A stretch of 8,814 nt of DNA, from NCBI GenBank assembly GCA_018899795.1, contig JAHIHJ010000263.1:1-8814 (forward strand), in the 5' to 3' direction. Within the stretch, counting starts at the first letter, position 1. Each line of letters begins with the position of its first letter. The DNA is from Methanobacteriota archaeon. Lineage in GTDB: Archaea > Halobacteriota > Methanosarcinia > Methanosarcinales > Methanoperedenaceae. Shown piece after piece: positions 1 to 4,592 of the stretch. The notes under the pieces were generated by a model. It was not told where the DNA came from and ran no database searches. It saw nothing but the letters and a program-made list of their open reading frames with translations. The position numbers and the translations under genes were made by a program.

Positions 1-2
1 AA

Positions 3-359
3 ATAGATCAGTTTGACGAAAAAGACGAAGAAATCGCAGATGCACTTATTTCTTTAGGTATGAGCAGAAATGTTGCAATGGCATTGAGCTACCTTCAGAA
101 TACGAATGCAGCCAGATCAGTAGACCTTGAAAGAGCAGCAAGATTGCACCAACCAGAAGTCAGTATTGCCATGAAGCAGTTGAAAGAACGCGGCTGGATA
201 GACGAGCGTGATGAGAAAAAGCCCGGAAAAGGAAGACCAAATAAGATATACTCACTTAAAGTCGATTTTGGTGAAATAATCGCCCAACTTGAGAAACAGC
301 AAAGAACATCTGCTGACGAACTATTTGCAAAAATCGAAAAATTGAAGGGATTGGGATAA
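3..359 (+). CDS. Winged-helix transcriptional regulator, 5' end off window
   Basis: A probable DNA-binding regulator. The reading frame is open to the left edge of the window: about 19 codons precede the ATG at 60 and encode an acidic, helix-forming stretch that leads into 'ISLGMSRNVAMALSYL'. This suggests that the methionine at 60 is internal and the true start lies upstream. The visible protein has a helix of the 'SRNVAMALSYL' type, then a helix-turn-helix ('DLERAARLHQPEVSIAMKQL'), a 'RGWI' turn and a basic wing (KKPGKGRPNKIYSL) typical of archaeal ArsR/TrmB-like winged helices. A charged C-terminal helix follows that could serve dimerisation. I see no ligand-binding domain. It ends convergently 60 bases before the stop of mfnB. 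The fold is clear. The target genes are unknown and nothing in the window shows an operator. Confidence 0.75.
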   Translation: MDQFDEKDEEIADALISLGMSRNVAMALSYLQNTNAARSVDLERAARLHQPEVSIAMKQLKERGWIDERDEKKPGKGRPNKIYSLKVDFGEIIAQLEKQQRTSADELFAKIEKLKGLG

Positions 360-419
360 ATTAACCCCATTCTTTCTCTCCGAAAATATCCCGGATCGCC
401 AAGTAATTAGAATTGCAGA

Positions 420-1124
420 TTAAACCTTTATCATCTCGGCTTTCAACCGCTCCACAAGCTCTTTTTTGATGGTTGAATTGCGGTCTCCGCCGCACACGCA
501 GCCCCTCACTCCTATTATATCAGGTGAGATCCGGTTCAAGACAGCGATATTCTCAAATTTTATCGAACCTGCAAGGGCTGTTTGAAGCCCCAGGCTTCTT
601 GCTCTTGACACGAACCCTGTGAGGTCATACTCTGAGAGAAAATCAAACGTGGTGCGCCCGTCCTTGATACCCGTATCCATCATTACAACATCCACACCAG
701 CCTTCCTGCCAATGGCGGGAAGCTCCATTGGCGAAAGGGAACCTATCCTCCTGTAATCCGAGTAGCCCGAAGCCACAACTTTTTTAGTCTTATCGTAGTC
801 TTTCACTGAACGAACGATATTGACAAGCATATCAAGCGCCTGCTCTTTTGTCTTGATATCATACAATCCGACCTTGACATATTCAGCCCCTGCGACAGCC
901 GCCCCAAGAGCAGCCAGCGACGCAGTTCCGGGTTTATAATTAAAATCGCCGATGGTGGCGCTCACGGGAACAGAGCCAGCCACTTTTTTGACAGCCTGGA
1001 TCATCCAGGGAAAATTCGCGCCAAGAGAGCCTTCTTTCGGGTTCTTCACATCAATGATGTCAGCCCCCGCGATCTTGCAGATGTTCGCTTCCTCTACGTT
1101 TATAGGACTTACTAATAACTTCAT
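420..1124 (-). CDS. mfnB: MfnB, (5-formylfuran-3-yl)methyl phosphate synthase
   Basis: MfnB condenses two glyceraldehyde-3-phosphate molecules to the furan aldehyde phosphate (4-HFC-P), the first committed furan intermediate of methanofuran, in the cytoplasm. The 234-residue TIM-barrel protein carries the family signature 'DIIDVKNPKEGSLGANFPW' at residues 22-40, 'YVKVGLY' at 82-88 and 'MMDTGIKDG' at 148-156. With the start at 1124 the Schiff-base lysine falls at residue 27 and the other conserved lysines at 84 and 154, close to positions 27, 85 and 155 that I recall for the Methanocaldococcus jannaschii enzyme. This is why I reject the longer frame reaching 1238. A second ATG two codons upstream (1130) is possible. 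No Shine-Dalgarno sequence is visible; a TATA-like element sits about 30 bases upstream, so the message is probably leaderless. It is divergent to the HisA-like gene. Confidence 0.93.
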   Translation of the reverse strand: MKLLVSPINVEEANICKIAGADIIDVKNPKEGSLGANFPWMIQAVKKVAGSVPVSATIGDFNYKPGTASLAALGAAVAGAEYVKVGLYDIKTKEQALDMLVNIVRSVKDYDKTKKVVASGYSDYRRIGSLSPMELPAIGRKAGVDVVMMDTGIKDGRTTFDFLSEYDLTGFVSRARSLGLQTALAGSIKFENIAVLNRISPDIIGVRGCVCGGDRNSTIKKELVERLKAEMIKV

Positions 1125-1128
1125 AATC

Positions 1129-1136
1129 ATTAAATC
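1129..1136 (+). promoter_or_regulatory. Candidate TATA box for the HisA-like gene
   Basis: The sequence attaaatc is centred about 26 bases before the ATG at 1159, which is the archaeal TATA-to-transcription-start spacing. It predicts a leaderless transcript, in line with the absence of a Shine-Dalgarno sequence. It lies immediately at the start codon of the divergent mfnB gene. Confidence 0.4.
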
Positions 1137-1148
1137 AGATAGATGCAC

Positions 1149-1160
1149 TAATACATTTAT
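1149..1160 (-). promoter_or_regulatory. Candidate TATA box for mfnB
   Basis: Read on the minus strand this is ATAAATGTATTA, A/T-rich and TATA-like, centred about 30 bases before the mfnB ATG at 1124. It overlaps the start codon of the divergent HisA-like gene. The assignment rests on position and composition only. Confidence 0.35.
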
Positions 1161-1866
1161 GTTTCGAATTATTTTCGTTCTGGACATACTTAACGGTACT
1201 GCAGTACACGCGGTCAGGGGCGAAAGGTCAAAATACAAGCCCGTAACGGGCAGCAGCGTTTGCGGATCATCATCTCCTCTTGAATTGATCTCCGCTCTGG
1301 ATCCGCGCGAGGTCTATATTGCCGACCTTGGCAGACTTCAGCATCTGGGAGACAATTTTGAACTGATCAAAGAAATTTCAGGAAAAACAAGAACAATGGC
1401 AGATATCGGCGCAGAGAACATGAACGATGTCGAAAAATGCGCAATGATCGCAGATACCGTCATCATTGGCACGGAAACAGCGTCATTTGACTTGATCGAA
1501 AAGGCAGCCATTCGGTTCCCTGGCAGGATAAACGTGAGCATCGACATGAAGAACGGGAAGGTGCTTGCCAGGGACAGGAATATGGAAATAGAACCTGTGG
1601 AACTTGTAAGAAAGTTAAATGATCTTGATATAAGGGATATTATCGTCCTTGAGCTTACCAGGGTCGGGACAGGCGCGGGAATAGACGTGGGTTTTTTAAA
1701 GGATATCGCTGGAGCATCATCTCACGATGTGCTTGTGGGCGGCGGGATAAAGGACATGGAGGATATCGAAGCACTGGAACGGATAGGCATTAGGGGCGCT
1801 ATTGTTGCAACTGCGGTGCATAGGGGAATGATACCTTTTGAACTCATTAGTATGAAAAAAAGTTGA
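1159..1866 (+). CDS. HisA-related TIM-barrel protein (COG1411-like)
   Basis: A 235-residue half-barrel-repeat protein related to HisA/HisF. The N terminus 'FVLDILNGTAVHAVRG' contains Asp9 and Arg20, which match the first catalytic strand and phosphate region of HisA. Asp129 in 'VSIDMKNGKVL' matches the second catalytic aspartate. 'VGGGIKDMEDIEAL' (193-206) and 'GAIVATAVHRG' near the end are the C-terminal phosphate-binding loops. Both catalytic aspartates are kept, so an enzyme acting on a phosphorylated sugar-like substrate is likely. The uncharacterised archaeal and methylotroph family COG1411 fits better than true HisA, because no histidine genes are nearby and the mid-region is divergent. 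I chose the start at 1159 because the barrel begins there and the longer open frame upstream runs antisense through mfnB. The divergent mfnB neighbour suggests a link to cofactor synthesis, which is inference only. Confidence 0.82.
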   Translation: MFRIIFVLDILNGTAVHAVRGERSKYKPVTGSSVCGSSSPLELISALDPREVYIADLGRLQHLGDNFELIKEISGKTRTMADIGAENMNDVEKCAMIADTVIIGTETASFDLIEKAAIRFPGRINVSIDMKNGKVLARDRNMEIEPVELVRKLNDLDIRDIIVLELTRVGTGAGIDVGFLKDIAGASSHDVLVGGGIKDMEDIEALERIGIRGAIVATAVHRGMIPFELISMKKS

Positions 1867-1880
1867 AGTTGTCTTAAAGA

Positions 1881-2099
1881 TCAGAGTTTATTCTCATCCG
1901 CGAACTTAACGAGCGCTTCACCCAGCACCCTCACGTATTTGGGATTTATATTGAACCGTGCGCGCTTCTGTCCGCTTTTTTCTTTGGCGATCTCAATATA
2001 TTCTTTCTCTTCCCCGAATTTATCGCTTTTCTGGAGCGAAATCGACATGAACCATCCAGCCGCCATCTTTATTTCAGTAAATCCTTTCTCATCGTTCAT
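1881..2099 (-). CDS. Small conserved-looking protein of unknown function, 72 aa
   Basis: I do not recognise this 72-residue protein with certainty. It is charged and soluble, with no cysteine and no membrane segment. The pattern is several short beta strands ('GWFMSISLQ', 'EYIEIAKEK', 'KRARFNI') followed by one helix ('KYVRVLGEALVKFADENKL'). This strand-rich-then-helix order recalls PC4-like or other single-stranded nucleic acid binders, but that is a weak guess. Evidence that it is a real gene: its ATG overlaps the stop codon of the upstream aconitase-X subunit (ATGA), and a GGAG Shine-Dalgarno lies at 2105-2108, five bases before the start. Translational coupling to the upstream gene is therefore likely. 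It ends 14 bases from the convergent HisA-like gene. Confidence 0.7.
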   Translation of the reverse strand: MNDEKGFTEIKMAAGWFMSISLQKSDKFGEEKEYIEIAKEKSGQKRARFNINPKYVRVLGEALVKFADENKL

Positions 2100-2497
2100 A
2101 TTATCTCCACACTTCCTACTATTGCATCCACTAAAACCTTATCCCCTGTCTTTATAGACATGACCGGATCCTTTTCCAACCGGTCCACGAGCGGTATCTC
2201 CGAGATTATGGCGCCGACAGCGACTATGGGCTCTGTTTTAATGTTTATCATGGCAGCGGGAGCAACGCCGTTCTTTTTGAGCTGGTAGATCACATACGAT
2301 CCCACTGTGGAACCTTTGCCTGACGGAAATACCAGCACTTTTCCTTTTATGCTCTTTCCTGCAAGTTCATGCCCCTTTTCGATCACAACCCCGGTCTTTG
2401 GGTCAACGCTGCCAAGAAAAGATATGGGCTGGGAGGTGACAAGGGCTTCACCCTGTGCATTTCCGCGTGAGACTATATGTGCTTTGAGTTTTATCAT
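2096..2497 (-). CDS. Aconitase X swivel subunit (phosphomevalonate dehydratase small subunit, DUF126)
   Basis: The small (swivel-domain) subunit of the aconitase-X type phosphomevalonate dehydratase, which with an iron-sulfur large subunit makes trans-anhydromevalonate 5-phosphate in the archaeal modified mevalonate pathway to isoprenoids. The 133-residue protein shows the family signatures in order: 'RGNAQGEALV', 'PISFLGSVDPKTG', 'GHELAGKSIKGKVLVFPSG', 'KGSTVGSYVIYQLKKNGVAPAA' and 'VAVGAIISEIPLVD'. The GSTVGS loop holds the serine expected at the active site. I start it at 2497 rather than 2533 because a GGAG Shine-Dalgarno lies at 2504-2507, the homologous region begins at 'MIKLKAHI', and the candidate TATA box at 2539-2549 would put transcription start downstream of 2533. 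The large subunit is not in this window. The downstream 72-residue gene overlaps by four bases. Confidence 0.9.
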   Translation of the reverse strand: MIKLKAHIVSRGNAQGEALVTSQPISFLGSVDPKTGVVIEKGHELAGKSIKGKVLVFPSGKGSTVGSYVIYQLKKNGVAPAAMINIKTEPIVAVGAIISEIPLVDRLEKDPVMSIKTGDKVLVDAIVGSVEII

Positions 2498-2538
2498 GGC
2501 GCTCTCCAGAGTGTCATCTCTATTTCTTTTCATTGATG

Positions 2539-2549
2539 ATTATATTTTA
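2539..2549 (-). promoter_or_regulatory. Candidate TATA box for the aconitase-X subunit gene
   Basis: On the minus strand this reads TAAAATATAAT. A start about 26 bases downstream (near 2518) gives a leader of about 20 bases that carries the GGAG at 2504-2507. It lies right after the glycosyltransferase stop codon, so the gene may be transcribed independently of, or in addition to, read-through from the glycosyltransferase. Confidence 0.4.
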
Positions 2550-3296
2550 TTATTTCCTTATCCCAATATATTCCCGCAGGTCCGCGATCCCTAGCCGTTT
2601 GGTCAACTTATCTATAAAAGTGGAATTCAGTTCCCATCCAAGGTCAAGCTGTGCGTAATAATAAAGTGTCCCGAGAAGCCCCATCACTTCAAGGCGGCGG
2701 GATGAGTTCATCACCTTGATATGCCGGTAGAACTTCACTGTACCGAGTTTTGTTATGCGCCTGCTGAAATCCACATCCTCAAGAAGGACATTGGTGTAAC
2801 CCCCGCATTTGAAGTATGCGTCGCGGCGGACGGCTGTGTTAAAACCGGGCAGCGTTGCGGAACGCAATCTGTCCCTCATTGAAAAATAGTTGTTCGCCAC
2901 GCCCTCAGCGAGTTTTATCTGTTCAGACCTTTCAGAGAACTCAAAACCTGTAGAAAATGCAACTATATCCTGGTTCGCCCTGAACATTTCATATAAGAAA
3001 GAAATATAGTATCCCGGAATATGGGTATCGGCATCTATAAAAACGAAATATTTGCTGTTCTCGCTCGCATTAACTGCCCCGAAATGCCTTGCAGGACCAA
3101 TGCCGCGTTCTTCGCAGTGGACCACCCTATCAGCATACCTTTGTGCGATCTCAACGCTCCCGTCCGTGCTGCCGTTATCTGATACTATCAGCTCATAAGG
3201 TTTATTCGTGTTCTGGTCTTTGATCGAAGAAAGAGTAGCCTCAAGGTATTTTGCTTCGTCAAGTACAGGAACGATAACTGATAATTCAGGCTGCAT
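2550..3296 (-). CDS. Family 2 glycosyltransferase (GT-A fold)
   Basis: Transfers a sugar from a nucleotide-activated donor to an unknown acceptor, probably in surface glycan or glycolipid synthesis. The 248-residue protein has the GT2 start 'LSVIVPVLDEAKYLEATLSS' (5-24), the nucleotide-contacting 'IVSDNGSTDGS' (37-47), the metal-binding DxD-type 'FIDAD' (86-90), the 'LPGFNTAVRRDAYFKCGGY' acceptor region (149-167) and 'LLEDVDFSRRI' (171-181) with the Glu-Asp pair that includes the catalytic base. No transmembrane segment is evident at the C terminus, so it is probably a soluble or peripheral single-domain enzyme. The DxD (88-90) and ED (173-174) residues are intact, so it should be active. The substrate cannot be read from the sequence. 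It lies first in a minus-strand run with the aconitase-X subunit; a functional link with that gene is not evident. Confidence 0.9.
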   Translation of the reverse strand: MQPELSVIVPVLDEAKYLEATLSSIKDQNTNKPYELIVSDNGSTDGSVEIAQRYADRVVHCEERGIGPARHFGAVNASENSKYFVFIDADTHIPGYYISFLYEMFRANQDIVAFSTGFEFSERSEQIKLAEGVANNYFSMRDRLRSATLPGFNTAVRRDAYFKCGGYTNVLLEDVDFSRRITKLGTVKFYRHIKVMNSSRRLEVMGLLGTLYYYAQLDLGWELNSTFIDKLTKRLGIADLREYIGIRK

Positions 3297-3324
3297 CGTG
3301 CTCTTTGTTTATTGATATGTATCC

Positions 3325-3335
3325 TATATATATTT
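3325..3335 (-). promoter_or_regulatory. TATA box for the glycosyltransferase gene
   Basis: The minus-strand sequence AAATATATATA is a strong archaeal TATA match. Its centre is about 34 bases before the ATG at 3296, predicting a leader of under 10 bases. It lies just past the tRNA 3' end, so the glycosyltransferase run has its own promoter. Confidence 0.55.
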
Positions 3336-3341
3336 GTATTA

Positions 3342-3413
3342 TGGACCCGGCGGGATTCGAACCCGCGGCCTTTGCGTTGCGAACGCAACGATCTACCCCT
3401 GATCTACAGGCCC
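3342..3413 (-). tRNA. tRNA-Ala, anticodon CGC
   Basis: On the minus strand the sequence folds as a complete cloverleaf of 71 bases plus discriminator A. The acceptor stem is GGGCCTG with CGGGTCC, the D stem is GATC/GATC around AGGGGTA, the anticodon stem is TTGCG/CGCAA around TTCGCAA, the variable region is AGGCC, and the T arm is GCGGG-TTCGAAT-CCCGC. The anticodon CGC reads alanine codon GCG. The third acceptor pair is G-U, the universal alanine identity element, which supports the assignment. CCA is not encoded. No intron is present. It lies 31 bases downstream of the elongation factor 1-beta stop codon, on the same strand. Confidence 0.97.
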
Positions 3414-3415
3414 TG

Positions 3416-3426
3416 AAAAAATAAAA
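3416..3426 (-). terminator. Oligo-T tract, possible terminator after the EF-1 beta gene
   Basis: The minus-strand sequence TTTTATTTTTT lies about 20 bases after the elongation factor 1-beta stop and directly before the tRNA. Archaeal RNA polymerase terminates at T-rich tracts, so this may end the upstream transcript. It is too close to the tRNA 5' end to be its TATA box at normal spacing. No hairpin precedes it. Confidence 0.3.
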
Positions 3427-3444
3427 CGTCAAAGGATCTAAGAA

Positions 3445-3711
3445 TTACATCCTGCCGAGTTCTTCGACTGATACGTTCTCGACGCCATTTACTTTGCTGA
3501 AGGCTTCTTCAACCTTTTCGGTACCGCCTTCCAGGTCGCCCACTTTCACGACAACCATAAGGGCTTTTAAACCGAACGCAACTGGCTCTTCCGAAAAACC
3601 ATGCAGGCGTGCGCCTGCCGGGATGACTTTTGATAGTTCTTCCCTGAGCTTGTTAAGGTCGACATCCATACTGGATGGCATTATTTTTATTTTTGCTGCT
3701 ACGTCACCCAT
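3445..3711 (-). CDS. ef1b: Elongation factor 1-beta (aEF-1B)
   Basis: Nucleotide exchange factor for archaeal elongation factor 1-alpha: it promotes release of GDP so that the factor can bind GTP and aminoacyl-tRNA again. The 88-residue protein matches the archaeal length and the single alpha-beta sandwich domain. It begins 'MGDVAAKIKIMPSSMDVDL', contains 'ELSKVIPAGARLHGFSEEPVAFGLKAL' in its middle and ends with 'VEEAFSKVNGVENVSVEELGRM'. The longer frame up to 3783 is rejected because its extra codons are the out-of-frame 3' end of the zinc-ribbon gene. The Shine-Dalgarno (GAGG) overlaps the stop codon of that upstream gene in the string TGAGGACAATG, so the two are translationally linked. Pairing of these two genes is familiar in archaea. 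Confidence 0.95.
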   Translation of the reverse strand: MGDVAAKIKIMPSSMDVDLNKLREELSKVIPAGARLHGFSEEPVAFGLKALMVVVKVGDLEGGTEKVEEAFSKVNGVENVSVEELGRM

Positions 3712-3716
3712 TGTCC

Positions 3717-3887
3717 TCACGGTCCCTGGAACCCGCATTTGGGGCATTTGTATGGGTTGCTCTGGTGTCTGCAGCTCTTGCATCTACCAAGTTCAGTTCC
3801 GCACTGCGGGCATGGAATTCGCGCATAACCGCGCTCAATAAGATTTACTCCGCATGATACACAATTTTTTGCTTCAGCTTTTGGCAT
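3717..3887 (-). CDS. Small zinc-ribbon protein, predicted RNA-binding translation factor (COG2888-like)
   Basis: A 56-residue protein containing four CxxC-type knuckles: Cys9/Cys12, Cys26/Cys29, Cys36/Cys39 and Cys48/Cys51. Eight cysteines in this pattern would bind two zinc ions. The linker segments 'YARIPCPQCG' and 'YKCPKCGF' are typical of the archaeal zinc-ribbon family predicted to bind RNA and act in translation. It begins with a strong AGGAG Shine-Dalgarno at 3894-3898, seven bases from the ATG at 3887. It stops five bases before the elongation factor 1-beta start, and the stop codon is part of the next gene's ribosome-binding site. The position in front of EF-1 beta supports a translation-related job. 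The exact RNA or ribosomal partner is unknown. Confidence 0.9.
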   Translation of the reverse strand: MPKAEAKNCVSCGVNLIERGYARIPCPQCGTELGRCKSCRHQSNPYKCPKCGFQGP

Positions 3888-3927
3888 AATATTCTCCTGA
3901 TATTGTGCTTCCCATATAATCGAATGC

Positions 3928-3936
3928 TATTAAAAT
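3928..3936 (-). promoter_or_regulatory. Candidate TATA box for the zinc-ribbon/EF-1 beta unit
   Basis: The minus strand reads TTTTAATAG here, overlapping the end of mfnE. Transcription starting about 26 bases downstream would give a leader of about 20 bases holding the AGGAG ribosome-binding site. A second A/T-rich element (ATTATATGG, 3912-3920) is too close to the start to leave room for that site. Confidence 0.35.
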
Positions 3937-4536
3937 TTATCCCCTTATAAGTGTCCCGTGGAAATTACCATTCAATGCCTTCACTAACCTGCCATGGCAG
4001 TTCCCGTTAAGGATTTCACAGTTCATTTTGTGTTTTATGAGAAAACCTGGCAGTTCCCCGTCCACGCAGGTCTCTATCCCCTGCAGTTCTTCAGCCTTTA
4101 GCTCTGTTTTCAATTCCCCATTGAGGAATATCCCATCCACATCTGTCAGTTTGATGAATCTCGCCCCAAGCCTGTGCGCCACCCATGCAGCGATCGTGTC
4201 CGAGGTCACATTCCATGTATGCGGCAGTTCATCCTTCTTTTTAAGGAGCGCATAAGGCAGGAGGATATACGCCCCATCATCTTCGATGCCTGTTTCAATA
4301 ACGAGTTCGGCATCAGTACCGTCCGCGATATAATATCCGTACTGTTCCATCGCAAGTATTGCCATCCAGTGACTGGCTTCGTCTGAAGCGTTCACTTTTC
4401 GCACTGTATCTGCGAACACTGAACCGCCCGGTACTATTAGTATAGCTTCACCACTTTCATCTGAATAGTCCACGATCTCTTTTACGATCTTATTTGCCCT
4501 GTGAATAAGACTACCACCAAGCTTTACCACTATCAT
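3937..4536 (-). CDS. mfnE: MfnE, [5-(aminomethyl)furan-3-yl]methyl phosphate kinase
   Basis: Kinase of the amino acid kinase superfamily that phosphorylates the aminomethylfuran phosphate to its diphosphate, the activated partner that is joined to tyramine in methanofuran synthesis. The 199-residue protein starts with 'MIVVKLGGSLI' (catalytic Lys5, Gly7-Gly8), followed by 'LIVPGGSVFADTVR' (33-46), 'HWMAILAMEQYGYYIAD' (56-72), 'WNVTSDTIAAW' (108-118) and 'KLTDVDGIF' (129-137), the nucleotide-binding part. These place it in the archaeal COG2054 group rather than with aspartokinase, uridylate kinase or isopentenyl phosphate kinase. The C terminus is odd: two 12-residue near-repeats (176-187 and 188-199) built on LNGN-x-HG. 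It is divergent to mtnA with a 56-base gap, and no clear Shine-Dalgarno is present, so a short-leader or leaderless message is likely. Confidence 0.9.
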   Translation of the reverse strand: MIVVKLGGSLIHRANKIVKEIVDYSDESGEAILIVPGGSVFADTVRKVNASDEASHWMAILAMEQYGYYIADGTDAELVIETGIEDDGAYILLPYALLKKKDELPHTWNVTSDTIAAWVAHRLGARFIKLTDVDGIFLNGELKTELKAEELQGIETCVDGELPGFLIKHKMNCEILNGNCHGRLVKALNGNFHGTLIRG

Positions 4537-4559
4537 GCTTTTTTACATAAACGGCAGTG

Positions 4560-4570
4560 CTTAAATATGT
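4560..4570. promoter_or_regulatory. Shared TATA-like element between mfnE and mtnA
   Basis: The sequence cttaaatatgt is TATA-like when read on either strand. Its centre, near 4565, is 28 bases before the mtnA ATG (4593) and 29 bases before the mfnE ATG (4536). Either direction predicts a leaderless or nearly leaderless transcript. A second A/T-rich stretch, aatataaaa at 4577-4585, is too close to mtnA but could serve mfnE with a leader of roughly 20 bases. Confidence 0.45.
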
Positions 4571-4592
4571 AATGGGAATATAAAACAGCCCC

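Noticed and set aside
360..419. Possible regulatory RNA or terminator hairpin between the regulator and mfnB
   Set aside because: The 60-base convergent gap has only a trivial short palindrome (atcccggat) and no T-run of terminator quality.
952..1158. Upstream extension of the HisA-like reading frame
   Set aside because: It is antisense to the mfnB coding region, and the barrel's first catalytic strand begins directly at the ATG at 1159.
1125..1238. 38-codon upstream extension of mfnB
   Set aside because: It runs antisense through the start of the HisA-like gene and does not resemble the family. The catalytic lysine falls at the known position 27 only when counting from the ATG at 1124.
3375..3390. 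Perfect 7-base inverted repeat cgttgcg/cgcaacg that looks like an operator
   Set aside because: It is the anticodon stem-loop of the tRNA-Ala gene.
3712..3783. 24-codon N-terminal extension of EF-1 beta
   Set aside because: These bases are the 3' end of the zinc-ribbon gene read in another frame. The archaeal protein starts at 'MGDVAA' and has its own Shine-Dalgarno.
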